64,000 nt of DNA from Absidia repens (GCA_002105175.1 MCGE01000029.1:454774-518773); one strand, 5' to 3'. Positions 10,858-26,216 are shown, counted from the stretch's first letter. The notes: a model not told the origin generated them from the sequence alone. Translations and numbers: made by a program.

Positions 10858-11018
10858 TTAGGCTCTTGTCCTGGTAGTATCAATAAGAGTCGTTGACAGT
10901 GGGCGCATAGCACCAAACACACCAGCAACGTCCAAAGGAAGATCGTCCAGGGTCTGAAATTGCTTTACAAATGTCTCGGATTCTTGATAAATATCAAAGT
11001 TGACAGTTTGATTGGTGA
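10858..11018 (-). pseudogene. Orphan 3' exon of an unidentified gene
   Basis: A 53-codon open stretch that ends in TAA and begins just after a good acceptor (TTCCAG). It reads VTNQTVNFDIYQESETFVKQ, then FQTLDDLPLDVAGVFGAMRP, then a short tail ending TTRTRA. Composition and codon use are those of a real protein. Upstream (11100-11155) only a short stretch (VLEEGHGALC) can be joined in frame, and no start or larger gene body follows before VMA6. It is probably the relic of a truncated gene, or the last exon of a gene whose other exons I failed to see. Function unknown. Confidence 0.4.
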
Positions 11019-11576
11019 CTGGAATAAATATGGGAAAATTCCACTAAAAAAACTGCCATTCTAATTATCATATCTTGTCGTAAAGCAATCAAAATGGAAT
11101 ATTTCTATGTACGGTACCGCACAAAGCACCGTGACCTTCTTCCAGTACAATCCATCAAAAAAAAAAAAAAAAAAAAAAAGTAAGCACATGTATTAAATGT
11201 CAACGATTAGGGATATCATTTATCTCATCCCGGTTCCATTCCAGTCACCCCATCCCATAGCACAACATTTTGAGGCTCTGTCCCATCGCAATCCCATGCT
11301 ACCCAAAATATCACCATCCGACCATCCTATTATCCCCAGGGGACAATTTTTTTTAGCTCTATGATATCTTAGCCCAAGCTGATCACAAACTTTGTCATCC
11401 CACTCCACCCCGCTGTCCCAACTGACATCATTGTCAATAATCAATATAATTCTTTGAAAAATCGATTTTTTATTAATTGAAAAAAAAAATGGAAGAAAGG
11501 TAATATAGAATCAAGGTCAAATAAGGGAATAAGATCAAGTTCAAAAAGATGTATATGATGGGTAGGGGGGGATAAA
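11019..11576. repeat. Gene-free stretch with degenerate GGGATGG-type repeats
   Basis: A poly-A run at 11158-11179, then 11220-11440 rich in spaced CATCCCAT / CCATCC words (GGGATGGGATGGAATGGG on the other strand), a decayed minisatellite. An open frame crossing it is an artefact of that repeat. Confidence 0.45.
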
Positions 11577-12898
11577 TCACATAACAGGGATATAGCTACT
11601 AATTCTATCTTTCTGATTTTGAGAGATACATTCAGCAATCCACACAATGTTCCTGATTTCTTGTTCCTTTAACTTGACATAAGCATAGAATACACCGAAG
11701 TTGAATTGTTGCTGGAAGGCCAATCGGTTCAAAAACACTTCTTGTTCAAAAAACATATCTTCCAGTGTTTTGTTCGAGGTTGTATCAAAGAATCCACGGT
11801 ACTCATGAAAGACATCACATACAGACTTGACTTGTTCCACTTCATCAGCCAGAGCTAGTCGAGCATTGCCTTCGGGGTATAATCGGCCAATAGTAGGGAA
11901 GAGCTTTTTGCGATCTTCTTTGGTTAATTCCGTGCCAAATGAGTTGATGGTGATATTGACAGTACGGCGATCAGCTTCAAACTAACATACAATGGAAAAA
12001 AAAGATTAGCACTGTCCTTTTTATTTTATTTTTCAGTTCTACCTTTAATATGTCACCCATGACTTCAGCAGTAGGGCCATCGAGAGTTTGACAGAATTGA
12101 TAAAAGTCTTCGAGGTAAGCCTTGTACAAAGTGTTACGGATGATTTCAATGTTGAGTTCGTCCAAATCATGAGCACTGAGGCAGTTGGCAAAGTAAGGAG
12201 CTAATGATATACACGTGAGTTAAGTACAGTGTAAAAGACTTCTGTCAACTTCAGTTTAGATCTCTATTTACCTAAAGGCGTTTCTACAAGAACGGTGTTG
12301 AAGAGTTCAGCCACAGTGGTTGCTACACATAAGGCAGGCATGGAATCAAATACACCTAGAGGATGACATTTTTCCAAAAGTTCGTGGGTATCGCGTTCAT
12401 GTAAGGTACCAGTAATAAGCAGAATCACATTGTCAATCATATACTGATAACTGAGAAAAAAAAAGTTCAAATGAGTGAATAAGACAATAGACCAAGAGAT
12501 AAGTAACCTTACGTAATGTATTCCAAGAACTTTGCCAACGGTTGAGTAGCCACAGAACGGATATATTCAAACTCTTCCACTAGGCGTTGAGTCAACTTCT
12601 CCGAGATGGTGGATGTAGCGATAGGTGAGGGCTCGTTTTGTAACAAAGTGCCGTAGTCAGTAGCACCGATTTGTAGTCGAAGATCTATTTTATATGATAT
12701 GATAAAAAAAAAATTTCAATATGTATATACTTTGAGACAAAATAGTACGACAAGTAGGGCGTATTTCTTTTTACCTTCAAGTGTTTCACATTGAGTGAAG
12801 TTGAGATATTGTGAAGAATTCAGAATGCCTGAACGATAACCACGAAGGATGGCATCAATATATCCAGTGTTTTCATTGAATAGGATTTCAGTAGCCAT
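11577..12898 (-). CDS. VMA6: V-type proton ATPase subunit d
   Basis: Peripheral stalk-cap subunit that couples the V1 rotor to the Vo c-ring of the vacuolar/endosomal proton pump. Five exons: 12898-12775, 12684-12513, 12450-12272, 12200-12043, 11981-11577; 345 aa, the usual length for the family. It opens [20 protein letters not shown] and [11 protein letters not shown], the family N-terminus (NVxxGYxEGIVRGYR, LTQCETLEDLK). It closes with [15 protein letters not shown] and SYIPVM, the conserved C-terminus. All splice junctions keep frame. It lies upstream of uS3 in the same direction with a 341-nt spacer. Confidence 0.95.
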
Positions 12899-13239
12899 AA
12901 TATTACAATATAAATAAAATAAAGAAGAATACAGACAATTCAAAAAGATGGGAAAAAGAAGATAAGAGGAACCTTTTTTTTTTTTTTTTTTTGCAAAAAA
13001 AGCAAAAAGCCAAAAAAGAAGTTCTGGGTTTAAAAATACCTAGCCCACTTGCTACAAAGCATACAATGAAACCCAAACATCATTTCCAATACATAAAATA
13101 TGATTTTGTTTTATGATTGTTTTTATTAATGTTTTTTATTTGATATGATAAAAAAAAAAGAAGGTGGAGGAAGTAACTACCAGACTAGATTAACTATGTG
13201 TACAAAAACTAAAAAGAAATCATATTGTTTGGAAGGCTT
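12899..13239. promoter_or_regulatory. VMA6 upstream region and uS3 3' flank
   Basis: AT-rich spacer with a poly-T run at 12973-12992. The side next to 12899 is the VMA6 promoter, and the 3' end of the uS3 transcript must also lie here. No single poly(A) signal stands out on the minus strand. Confidence 0.3.
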
Positions 13240-14380
<1,141 letters not shown>

Positions 14381-14666
14381 TGTGTATAATTATATAAAAG
14401 GAAAGAAGTCAAATAAGCTGGTGGCAAGATCGCTCGCTTGTCATCCTCCCCTCCCCCAAGCATGTTTAACATCCGCTCATATTCATCGGCATTTTAATTT
14501 TCCATACAAGTGGCCTTATGGTACTTTGCCTAGTATGGTTTGGCATATAAGGGAGGATGACGATGTCGACATGAGAAGGGGTGTACTATTTATATAATTT
14601 TTGTAAGGGATTTTCTTTCCTACTTTTCTCTTTCTTTCTCTTTCTTCTTCTCTCTCTCCTTTTATC
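14381..14666. promoter_or_regulatory. Divergent promoter RPS3 / small coiled-coil gene
   Basis: 286-nt spacer between two head-to-head starts. The right half is a CT-rich tract (about 14612-14662) immediately before the plus-strand ATG, a common fungal promoter/5'UTR feature. Confidence 0.4.
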
Positions 14667-14888
14667 ATGGCCGAACCTTTACAGCAAACCCCTTCTTTTC
14701 AACAACAACAAGATTCTACCCCCAATACCAACAGCAATAATCCACCATCTGAAGCTGAACAACAACGTTTACGTGAAGAAATCGCTCGACTCAAGCAAGA
14801 ATGCCAATCCCTCTCTGAAAAAGACAACGTATTGAAACAAAACATCATGGAAGTTCAAGAAAAAATCCATGATGAAGAACAGAAATAG
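14667..14888 (+). CDS. Small coiled-coil protein, 73 aa
   Basis: Single exon. The N-terminal third is Gln/Asn/Thr/Pro-rich and disordered. Residues 30-72 form a heptad-like coiled coil (RLREEIARLKQECQSLSEKD, then a second helix to the end). A clear 5' pyrimidine tract and a downstream AATAAA at 15054-15059 support expression. I do not recognise the family; a subunit of a small coiled-coil complex is the most one can say. Confidence 0.6.
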   Translation: MAEPLQQTPSFQQQQDSTPNTNSNNPPSEAEQQRLREEIARLKQECQSLSEKDNVLKQNIMEVQEKIHDEEQK

Positions 14889-15053
14889 ACGACTTACGCA
14901 CTTTTGCCTTTCTTTTCACAACTCCCAATTTATTTGACTTGCTTTTTTCTTTTCTTCTCCTTCTTACTTCATGATTGATTTCTACCAATATTTTGTTTGA
15001 ATTTCTAGTTTTTTGATCTCACTCCTATCATATCACCCCAGTTCGGATATCAT

Positions 15054-15059
15054 AATAAA
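15054..15059 (+). terminator. Poly(A) signal of the small coiled-coil gene
   Basis: AATAAA about 165 nt after the stop. Confidence 0.4.
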
Positions 15060-16050
15060 AAAAACCATACTTTTTACCCAACATGAATTATATTAGATTA
15101 GAACGCCGTTTTAACTTCGGTCCTGGTAGAAAATCAAAAAAAACTGACAGAAAATAGAACAGAAATTATCGCAGTCTTTCGATCGTCAAGGATTTTGTTT
15201 GTCGTCATCGTTGCCTCCTTTTTTTTTTTTTTTTTCAAGGAAAAAAGAAAAACCAGCGACAGTAATTGCTATAATCACCACCTACTCTTTATTAATTCCG
15301 TATAATGCCAAAAAATACAAGTACAGTCATTTTAAAGTTGTACATTGTCAATATTTTTCGAAAATCACGTCGCTCTTCTAAAAAATGATAAGCACATCCA
15401 AGTGGCATTTATTTGTCATTGGAGGTTAGTGCGATACCATGACAGCGCAAACATCAATCTAATGAACAAATTAAATAGCTACACACTATAAATGGATCAT
15501 AAATAAACTATATCGGTCCAACCATGGAAGACGCCATGATATATAAAAGGCAATTCGGTCTTTTATTGCAGGTTCACGTAAAAAAGCAAATGATAAAAGT
15601 AATATGGAGCAGTTCAACAAGAACGTAAATTAATATTTAATTGCATTCATTTTTTTTTTTTTTTAAATGCAATTTCAAAATATTCTCATACTTCCAAAAC
15701 AAAAAGAAAGATTTACATACTGGATGCCAGGGAGTGGACCGTAGTCATAAGTAAGCTAGAAAGCAGTGCAAAATTACCTATATTAATTGTTATCATACGT
15801 CGCACCACCTAAATTTATTTATATAATTGTTTGAGGAGAAATATGACTATCTTTGATAGTAAGTGGTTCTAATACTTCCAATCAATTCCTAGTTCTTTAG
15901 GGTGGAAATAGTCATGGTGGATGGACTAGAAAGTAAGTGTTTGATAGGAAACACAAAAACTCCCCAGCTACAATAGCTATTTTGTTTATTATTTGATGGG
16001 TCAGAGGGCGGTTCACAAAAAGACATTGCTTATTAAAACATAATTTTTGA
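15060..16050. other. Gene-free stretch
   Basis: AT-rich; poly-T runs at 15219-15235 and 15650-15664. Sequence from about 15780 onwards resembles the tail modules of the dispersed hairpin repeat read in reverse. Confidence 0.35.
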
Positions 16051-16690
16051 TAGATACTAAACTAAAGGAGAGGGCTCCATTATAGCAAAGGGTTTATTGG
16101 TAGGGTCTGCTAGGGGAAGCATGACAAAGACTAATCCACGGCGTGAAAAGTGATGGTTAACGTTAACGTAAGGTGGCAATGATAAAATGGAAGTTGCCAT
16201 ATTATGCAGGATATGAGAAAGACGAAAGGGATATTTTTTTATTGAAGGATACACCGACGGTCCACACTAAACAAAAGGGTGATGGTAAGAAAAAAAAAAA
16301 AGATCTATTGAACAAGACATGAGAGAAACTAATGGGTCATTTTTCATTGAAGCATGTAAAAAGAGACATATTTTATTCAGACTTAGACCCAAACTATGAC
16401 AAACTAACGCTACACTACACTAATGAATACTCTGCAAAGCTAACTGATGGTGGCCCCAAAATCTTAATCCAAAATGAACGAGTTTCCCCATGCATTTTGT
16501 AATCACTGATCAGAAACCCTTCTAAACTAGTCCTGCCACTAATCTAAGATCACCATAATCCCGTAGGAGCCATGATTGTGAACAATTAAAGCAAGTATAT
16601 AAAAAAAAAAAAAAATGAGCGAGAGGGAGAGAAAGAGAGAGCGGGAAATAAAGTGGCGAGTAAATAAATATTCACGTGGGCGGGCTTTGA
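16051..16690 (-). repeat. Dispersed hairpin repeat, copy 4
   Basis: Reverse orientation and well preserved: head box CACGTGGGCGGGCTTTGA at 16674-16691 (plus strand), GA-rich tract (16618-16650), core 16451-16550. The right stem arm is altered (GGGGAAACTCGTTC), the left arm AGAAGGGTTTC is intact. Tail modules with AATAAAATATGT lie at 16360-16385 on the minus strand. Confidence 0.7.
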
Positions 16691-17188
16691 ATGAGGTGTT
16701 TTTTTTTCTTTCCCATTAAGCCTTCTTATTACTTTGACAGTATATACTTTGAAAAGTGGGACACAGGAAGATCAATTTTTTCCTATAAGATGTGGGTTGA
16801 AGAACTAACTCTTATTGATCTGTTGGAGAGGTCCCAATTTCAATTTCGATCTGAAAAGTGCGCCCAACGACCGGAAGTCAAGGGGCAATGTTATCTGACG
16901 CGAAGCTTTGGAAGATATGTGATATGTTGGCAAAATGGATGGTAAGCAAATGAAGAAGAACCATGTAGTCTTTTTATTTGACTTGTTGCTAAACCCGAAT
17001 TATTTCAAGTTCTTAAAAGCTCTCTGACCGACTGATTTACCAAATGCCTTTTAAGTCACATTGTCCAGCGTAAACCTCGAGCCTGGATAAACGATGACAA
17101 CAGTGTCACTTCTTTTAATCGCTCCTACTTTTTCCTTTGGGCTAGCCTCCCTTTTCTCTATTGTAATTATTACTCCCTCTCACTTTGA
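16691..17188 (+). CDS. Possible two-exon gene of unknown function
   Basis: Exons 16691-16941 and 17056-17188 join in frame through GTAAGC...TTAAG, giving 127 aa; a second start at 16787 (MWVEELTLIDLLERSQ) is equally possible. The reading frame contains protein-like text (KCAQRPEVKGQCYLTRSFG, then HIVQRKPRAWINDDNSVTSF) and is followed by an AATAAA at 17257-17262. It lies directly against the head of hairpin-repeat copy 4, so it may be a gene remnant or a gene driven from the repeat. No family recognised. Confidence 0.3.
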
Positions 17189-17880
17189 TGTACTTATTTC
17201 TCTGTATATATTATATTTACTTGACAGTTTAAATATACATATATATTTACCATCTCAATAAAACTAATCATTCTTTTATGTGAATATTGTTTTACCCATG
17301 GTTTTGTGATTGGAGTGTATGCATGATGGAGCGACCCTTGAAATAAAAAACAACCCTTTTTTACTTTTTTTCTTTTCTATGACAGTGTGCCAACAAGAAA
17401 AAAGGGTACAATACTTTGCATTATAGGTCACTGAACTCAAGGTGTAGTCTACGTTTATTAAAATAGTGCATTAATTGTGAATAATATTACGTTTGAGATA
17501 TCCAGAACTCTTCGATCGGTCACTAAAATTTTGGGTACATAGTGGGAGGGGAGCTAGAAACCAGATATGTCATAGAACACTCACAAAGAAGCTATAATAA
17601 TTATTTTTCTTATTATATAATGGATCAGAAGAACGTAATAAAAAAACGTACTTTATTGTAGCATATCAGTCAATGTTGAAACTAAGAGATATATTCTTTA
17701 TAACGAGGGGTCCGGTGGAAGTAGTATGACGGGGATCTGAAAAATAATCAGTATTAATTTAAATGGATGATTGTAAAAACGGATCTAATATACTATAGAC
17801 GACATGAAGGAAGACATGACGAAGACTAACGAGTTATCTTTTATTGAAGCATAATAGAGTCACCACTAATCTATTAGGGC
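17189..17880. other. Gene-free stretch
   Basis: AT-rich sequence; no gene recognised. The last part already shows reverse-oriented tail modules of the next hairpin repeat. Confidence 0.35.
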
Positions 17881-18246
17881 GATGGCAAAAAAAAAAAAAA
17901 AGATTGATTGAACAAGACGTGAGAGAGACTAAAATGACATTTTTGATTGAAGTAAGTATAAGGAAACATATTTTATTTAGATGTATATGGAAGCTCTGAC
18001 AAAACTAACACTAAACTAAGCTGATGATGACCTGATCAAATCAACTAATGGTGCCCTCAGATCCTAGATCCAAATTGAAAGGTTTCCCCATGCATCTTGT
18101 AATCCCTGATCAGAAAACCTTTCTAAACTAGCCCTAACACTAATTTATGATCACCACGACCTTAAAGAAGTTAAATGGTGAAAGAAAGAAAAAAAAAAGA
18201 AGAGAGTGGGAAAAAAATTTAAATCAAATATTCACGTGGGCGGGAT
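17881..18246 (-). repeat. Dispersed hairpin repeat, copy 5
   Basis: Reverse orientation. Head box CACGTGGGCGGGATTTTAAA at 18234-18253, GA-rich tract 18180-18215, core 18055-18160 with GGGGAAACCTTTC (one C missing from the stem) and AGAAAGGTTTTC on the partner arm. This is a possible compensating pair: AAGGTTT faces AAACCTTT. Tail modules continue to about 17500. Confidence 0.7.
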
Positions 18247-18253
18247 TTTAAAC

Positions 18254-18975
18254 CACTTTTTTTGAGTAGGCCCTTCAAGTTTATGGGGTGGGGGGTTACT
18301 TTGGAGGATGTAAAAAAAGGGATCCCTGTGGGGGGGTTTTTTTTTTTTGAAACCATACAGCATCCTTAAACAGATGGTCCTCTTTGGTTAATTATTTATG
18401 AGCAAGTTGTAAAATTAGCGTATACATGGTTTTCTGCAAGTGTACACACTGATTTCATAATGTTCAACAAGCAGTTCTAGAAACATTGTATCATATATCG
18501 GCAACAAATATAGTAAATATGGGAACTGGGGATATAAATAGCGTATATATGTGTGCATGGAGATTGGTCAACAGATTATCAAAAATTGTGATAATTCTGT
18601 TGTGTTACATACTTGTTTTTCCAACCAACTGGAGAGGCAAAAAAACTCACACGCAGTTCTCACCAAACGCTACTGCGCCCCTATCCTTTCCCTTCCAACA
18701 AATCGACCATCAAAAACCCTATCATAGTCATTACATTCATATCAACATGTGAAGAAAAAAAAACATAATCGTCATAAAAAGGAACAGTTTATTTGTCATT
18801 GTATATACATGTATATATAAAAAGGGGGAATTGGCGTCATCATAATAAACAACGCAGAGTAAAATAATGAATGATTCAAACTATACAAAATGAGTAATAA
18901 GTAGTAGAGATAATATACTAAGTAAAGACAGGAGTCATCAAAAAACCAAACATCCAGAGAGTGAAGTGATTCTAT
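18254..18975. other. Gene-free stretch and PHO85 3' flank
   Basis: Includes G-run and T-run simple sequence (18283-18350). An open frame on the plus strand at 18486-18752 shows no family feature and is not called. Confidence 0.35.
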
Positions 18976-19890
18976 TCATTCAAATTGCATACGCCTAACC
19001 GAGTCAAAATAGGGGTGATCCAAAGCCTCAGTGGCAGAGATACGCATTTGCGGTTGATATTGCAGCATCCTATTCAGCAAGTCCAAACCAGAGGGATCAA
19101 TGTTTGGCAAGATTTGATAAATGGTTTGAGGTGGATAAAATTGTTGATCTGGCTTGTATTCAGGAAGTTGAGAGACATTGGGCCAAGTTTGATCAGTGGG
19201 GGTGCCCATCATGCGGAAAATCTTCTGTAGTTGATCTTCGTTCGTGGTACCAGGAAAGAGGGGTCGCCCAGTATACATTTCGGCCATAATGCATCCAGCC
19301 GACCAGATATCAATGGACGTTGAATACATACGAGAGCCTAAGAGTACATCAGGAGCACGATACCAGAGCGTCACCACCTCATTGCTGAATGTATTGACCG
19401 GAATGCCAAATGCACGTGCCAGTCCAAAATCCCCAAGCTTGAGTTCGCCTAGTTTGTTGATAAGTAGGTTCTGTGGTTTCAAATCACGATGGAGTACACG
19501 ATTTTCATGACAATAAGCAATCCCCCGTAAAAGCTGAAACATAAATTGTTGAATAGCAGTCTGTTCCAAGGTACCGTGCGTCGTCCGAGCATTGGTGTCC
19601 ATCAACTTCTTCAAATCTTGATCCATATATTCGAATACCAAAATCAGTTTGTTCTCCGTATGTATCACATCCATCAACCGTAAAATATTCGGATGCTTCA
19701 GTTCCTTCATCAAAGAGATTTCCCGGATGGCCGTAGACGGGGCTCCTTCTTCTGCGTCCAGATGTATTTCCTTCAAGGCCACAATTTCGCCACCAAGTCG
19801 ACTCTTGCCTTTAAAAACCGTCGCATAAGTCCCTTCACCTAATTTTTCCAGTCGTTGGTACCGATCCGTGCCACCATTATTCATTGACAT
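18976..19890 (-). CDS. PHO85: Cyclin-dependent kinase, Pho85/CDK5 type
   Basis: Ser/Thr kinase that with Pcl-type cyclins controls phosphate response, glycogen and cell-cycle entry in yeasts. Intronless, 304 aa, full CDK length. Gly-loop GEGTYATV (18-25), catalytic Lys40, PSTAIRE helix 51-57, HRDLKPQN with catalytic Asp136, then [20 protein letters not shown]. The [10 protein letters not shown] stretch and [13 protein letters not shown] are Pho85 hallmarks that differ from Cdc28/CDK1. The start MSMNNGG is the first in-frame ATG after an upstream AT-rich promoter. Cdc28 and Kin28 orthology are excluded by the activation segment. Confidence 0.93.
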   Translation of the reverse strand: MSMNNGGTDRYQRLEKLGEGTYATVFKGKSRLGGEIVALKEIHLDAEEGAPSTAIREISLMKELKHPNILRLMDVIHTENKLILVFEYMDQDLKKLMDTNARTTHGTLEQTAIQQFMFQLLRGIAYCHENRVLHRDLKPQNLLINKLGELKLGDFGLARAFGIPVNTFSNEVVTLWYRAPDVLLGSRMYSTSIDIWSAGCIMAEMYTGRPLFPGTTNEDQLQKIFRMMGTPTDQTWPNVSQLPEYKPDQQFYPPQTIYQILPNIDPSGLDLLNRMLQYQPQMRISATEALDHPYFDSVRRMQFE

Positions 19891-20239
19891 TGGGTATTAT
19901 TTATTTGATGAGGCGTCACTAGTTGTTGTCAAGTTGGGAATAATAAAAAATAGAAAAAGAAAAATGAAAAAAGAAGAAGCGGAGGAGGTACACCAGTGAG
20001 TGATTTTTTTCCTTGTTGTGCAACTTTTGGAAACTCCGCAGTTTTCCATCAAAAAAAAGAGAGACTGTATAACTCGTAAATGACATTTACTGTATTTTAT
20101 TGATATTTGATTTTTCATATATATATATATATATATATAAATGAGGGAGACGGGGACGTAAAAACTACACTATACTAAATACATTGATACTACATACACT
20201 ATACTAAATACATTGATACTACATTAGAGCTAATTGCGA
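19891..20239. repeat. PHO85 upstream region with short tandem duplication
   Basis: (TA)n run at 20119-20139, followed by a direct duplication of a roughly 30-nt word (ACTATACTAAATACATTGAT...) at about 20168-20224. PHO85 promoter elements and the 3' end of the next minus-strand gene must share this spacer. Confidence 0.5.
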
Positions 20240-23209
20240 TTAAAGAGAAATATACTGCAAAGGGGCCATACTGATCAAATCGGAGAATCGTTCTTCGTAA
20301 AATCATCGATAAGTATTATGAATTTATATGTATTCTTGACACAGTATATTGCTTTACTTACTAATCATATTCCAGTCCGGTATCAATTCGGCTGATTCTA
20401 GATATTTCAGGGAAAAACAATACTATTCAATTTCTTATTCTGAACCATCGTTTGCCGCTTCCACTTACTTTGAGTTCATCTTGGGCTTTGGCTTGAGACG
20501 CTAAGTAGGCGGCGGTCTACAAAATAAATACTGTTATCAACCGATCCTTTTTTGTTCATAAAATTTAATTTCTTCAATCATCACCATACCCTTCGAGTGA
20601 TCCTTCTAGGTATCTCGATCTACAGTCCAAAAAATAAAAGAGATTAAATGCATCTATTTATCTTCGAGAAGAGTCATTTTTCTATTACCTGCGTTGTTGA
20701 TTTTGATTTCGTTGATGATGTTCGTTTTTTTGATTTTTTTTTCGAGCCGGATTTTTTACGAGTCGAAGGAGCTTTAGCAACTTTGGCTTTTTTAATCCTG
20801 ATCATGAAGCAGTCCTTATTTTTGTTCACCTTTGAGATCTATATGTATGAATCAACTGTCAGATTTTTACGTTCATTTTGTATGCGCCTCTACAATTTAC
20901 CTGTTGTCGGTTTGCTGATGGTTGCTTTGCTGAAGCTTGGAGTTTGGCTTCCAGTAGTTTATTTTGCTTTTCGAAACATCTGATTCTATATAAATTTCAA
21001 GTAGTGTTTTTTTTTTTATAAAGAAAAAAGGATGAGTTTGCTTGTATCGATAGCAAGATGTATTGTCTTTTTAAAAAAAAAATGTTCTTACTTTTCCTTT
21101 TGCTTTTCCAGTTCTCTAGCCAGACGTTCAGATTCAGTAGCCATAACTGACGCTTGCCTTATCAGGTCATGCACACGGGAATCAAGTCTAACCAAAATGA
21201 GTAGAAGTTAGTAAGAGTCTGACATGATTCATTGCTATGTCTGTTTCCATTTGATTCTGCTTACATTATTTCCATTACATCAGCTTGGCGGTCAAGATCC
21301 TAAAAATGAAATTTAGATCAAGCTGTTGATAAAAATTAATCATTTGCGGGGAGAGTCATACTTCTTTCAGCTGTGAGATTTCCTGTTGTTGTTTCATATT
21401 GATTGACGTCCTGTCAGAGAGGTCGAGGAGAGTTTGGTCTAGTCTATATGTATGATCAAGTTAATGGTGAGAGAGTATATTATTTGGGCTTTTTCACCTT
21501 TACTGATTTTGCTACCTTGTTTTCATAGCCAAAGAGACTTTGTCCCGTACACTTGCATGTTCACCTCTGCTATTTTTGCTTCTTTTCATTTGTTCCGCAA
21601 ACACTGCCCAGAGATCTTCAAAGCTAAATGATATCATTCAGTAAAAAGTCATACATTATGATTCGCCATCTAATTTTACCTGGTGGATATGCTTACAAGC
21701 TGATTTTTCATATCTTTGCATTGAGCAACAAAATGGTGATCGGTCATATTTGTCGTTAGCTCAATGGTGGCAACATCTTCTTCACAACGGCTTGATTCAT
21801 TTTTCAGGTAAACACTCGAACGACTTTTATTGTCCGGTTGTCCGAAATCCATATTCCGTTGGCATTTCTGAAGCAATTCATCTAAAGAACAAAAAAATAA
21901 AAATAGAAATAGGTTATAAAATTCACCAAGGGAGTTTATTTTAAAAAAGGACTTACTATTCAATTTCATTTCATTTGCATAATCCATCATCCACTTGATA
22001 TCCAATTCAATGGCTTTTCTAAAATCCAGGTTCAATTGTTTTCTACTTTGGTATAAAGTGCCTTGCTCCGCCAGTTGTTTGACCGCTTCCTTAGCTATAA
22101 AGCAATAAGAGAAATGTGAGTAATAACCAGAAAAACAAGAAGAATCGTTTTCCACTTACACCACTGAAGCTTTGATTCCACCAACTGACTACGGGATTCC
22201 AATATCCCATTGATTTCGACAAGTTCCACTGATTGATTTTGCTGACCATGGATTTCTTTCAGACGTAATAGCTTTTGAACACCTTCTCCACATTGTTGCA
22301 TAGTTTCAGTACATGATTGTATAATATGAGTGACTTTCATAGCATTGGCGATCATATCCACTGGTATCTGTTTCTGATCACTACAATCTTCCACATTGAC
22401 GTTGCTTCCTGTTCCCGTCTCTTCATCCAATGCCGAGGTCATGATACTAGGTAAGAGTTGTTGCCGTTTATGATTATCGTCGATAAAACAATATTCTTTT
22501 GTATCGGATGACAGTTTCTTCGCAGCGAGGTCTGACTCCACATCGGGTGTAATGACTTGAGGATGTTGTAGTTTATCAGAATCCTGGCATTTAAAAAAAT
22601 CGCAATTAGAAGAACTGTTGAGTGAGACTTTATTTTATTTTTCAATGTTTACCTGTATGCTTTCATCGTTTCCTAATTTACTTGAAAATGTTGTCATATG
22701 GTGTATGGCATCAAAATCATCAAAGAGTGAAAGCTGCGGTGGTGAAGTATCTGAGGTGGTATTATTGAGTTGAGGAGAGACGTTCAGTGATTCGTTGGGA
22801 CGCCGGCTGATGTTGAATAAAGGGTGGCGCGCATTTGTAACATAGAAAGGTTGCTGGAATATCGATCCATCAATTACTGTGTGTTCTGACGATGGATCTG
22901 GAGTGCGCTTGAAGCTTGGTGGAGGTGGAAAGCTCGATTGGTTTGCAAATTTGCTGCTGGACGATGTTCCTGCCATTCTGTTTGAAGTTGTTCTTGGTAC
23001 GAACTTGAAGGAAAACGGAGGTGGTGAGGGAGCTAAATCAGCTGGTCTTTGGAAAGACTAGGGGTGGGGGGAGGAGGAAAAAAGATAATGAGTTTATTGT
23101 AACGAAGTGAGAATATTGTTACCTTGTGAGCAAGTTGGAGATTGTCCAACGGAATAGCATTACGGGATTCACTAATTTTGACATGACGAGATGAAGGGAG
23201 GTTTTCCAT
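20240..23209 (-). CDS. Fifteen-exon coiled-coil protein, function unknown
   Basis: Rebuilt exons: 23209-23123, 23057-22653, 22583-22160, 22094-21957, 21881-21680, 21623-21516, 21443-21362, 21299-21265, 21187-21092, 20985-20901, 20838-20689, 20619-20590, 20516-20469, 20422-20362, 20292-20240. Every junction is GT-AG and in phase; total 667 aa. The N-terminal part is Pro/Ser-rich and disordered. The middle (about 170-560) is helical with long coiled-coil stretches (QQQEISQLKEDLDRQADVME, ERLARELEKQKEK). A very basic block follows (KVAKAPSTRKKSGSKKKSKK, about 575-620), which could be a nuclear localisation or nucleic-acid-binding segment. It ends with a short helical tail. No catalytic motif seen. 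Spindle, meiotic or chromosome-axis proteins have this look, but that is only a guess. The last two small exons are the least certain. Confidence 0.75.
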
Positions 23210-23477
23210 TTCCGTTGTATTCGGGTAACAAGTGAAGTCGGTATTCAAGTGAAAGAATCGAGTTTATAGAAAAATGAAGGAAAAAAAAAAAAAAGAAAAA
23301 AAAAAAAAAGAGAAATAAAGGTGAAAAGAAAGTAAAAGAAAGACAGAAGAGCCAATTTATTTCCAAATAACAACTATATACAATTTATTTGACTCGCATG
23401 AGCGGAGATCAAATTAAGTCAATGCTCCAATGCGCAATCATCAAAAAACTAGACTACACTAACCTAATAAACTATAT
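23210..23477. promoter_or_regulatory. Promoter of the coiled-coil gene and ELP3 3' flank
   Basis: A-rich runs at 23281-23309 (T-rich on the transcribed strand) lie just upstream of the coiled-coil gene start. Confidence 0.35.
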
Positions 23478-25643
<2,166 letters not shown>

Positions 25644-26176
25644 AATGTAAGAGTGTCGATATGAATAACAATGTAAGAGAGAAGTGACAAGTGAAAAGGA
25701 AAATCCAAGTCGGTAGTAAATACAAAAATGTTTTTGGTGGGAGAGAAAAAGACGTGGAATTGAAGCTCAGATAAAGCGAAAAATAAGCTTTTGAAGGATA
25801 GTGTCATTGCCAGTTTGTGATGGACAATTGTAAACTGTTGGTATAATATGATACATAAATAATTGAAAATGAAACTACGTAACTCGAAAATTGAGCTACT
25901 CCAATATGGTCATATGGATAAATAATATAAAGCATGACAGGAGGGAAATGTTACTGTAATATTTAACATTTATTGTATAAGAAAAACAACTTTCGTTAAT
26001 GAACCACTACAAATAATGGATTCAATATGACATACAGAAAACATTAAAAAAGACTATGTGGACCTGAAAGTAGGTTGTGCCTTACAGTGTCTCAAAAATA
26101 GTAATTTTCCCCAAATCGGCTATCCCAATTCGAGTGGTTCACCAGCCCTCTTTTATTCTATCAAATGATCCTACTA

Positions 26177-26216
<40 letters not shown>

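Noticed and set aside
11220..11444. Trp/Gly/Asp-rich minus-strand frame
   Set aside because: It follows degenerate GGGATGG repeats; not a gene.
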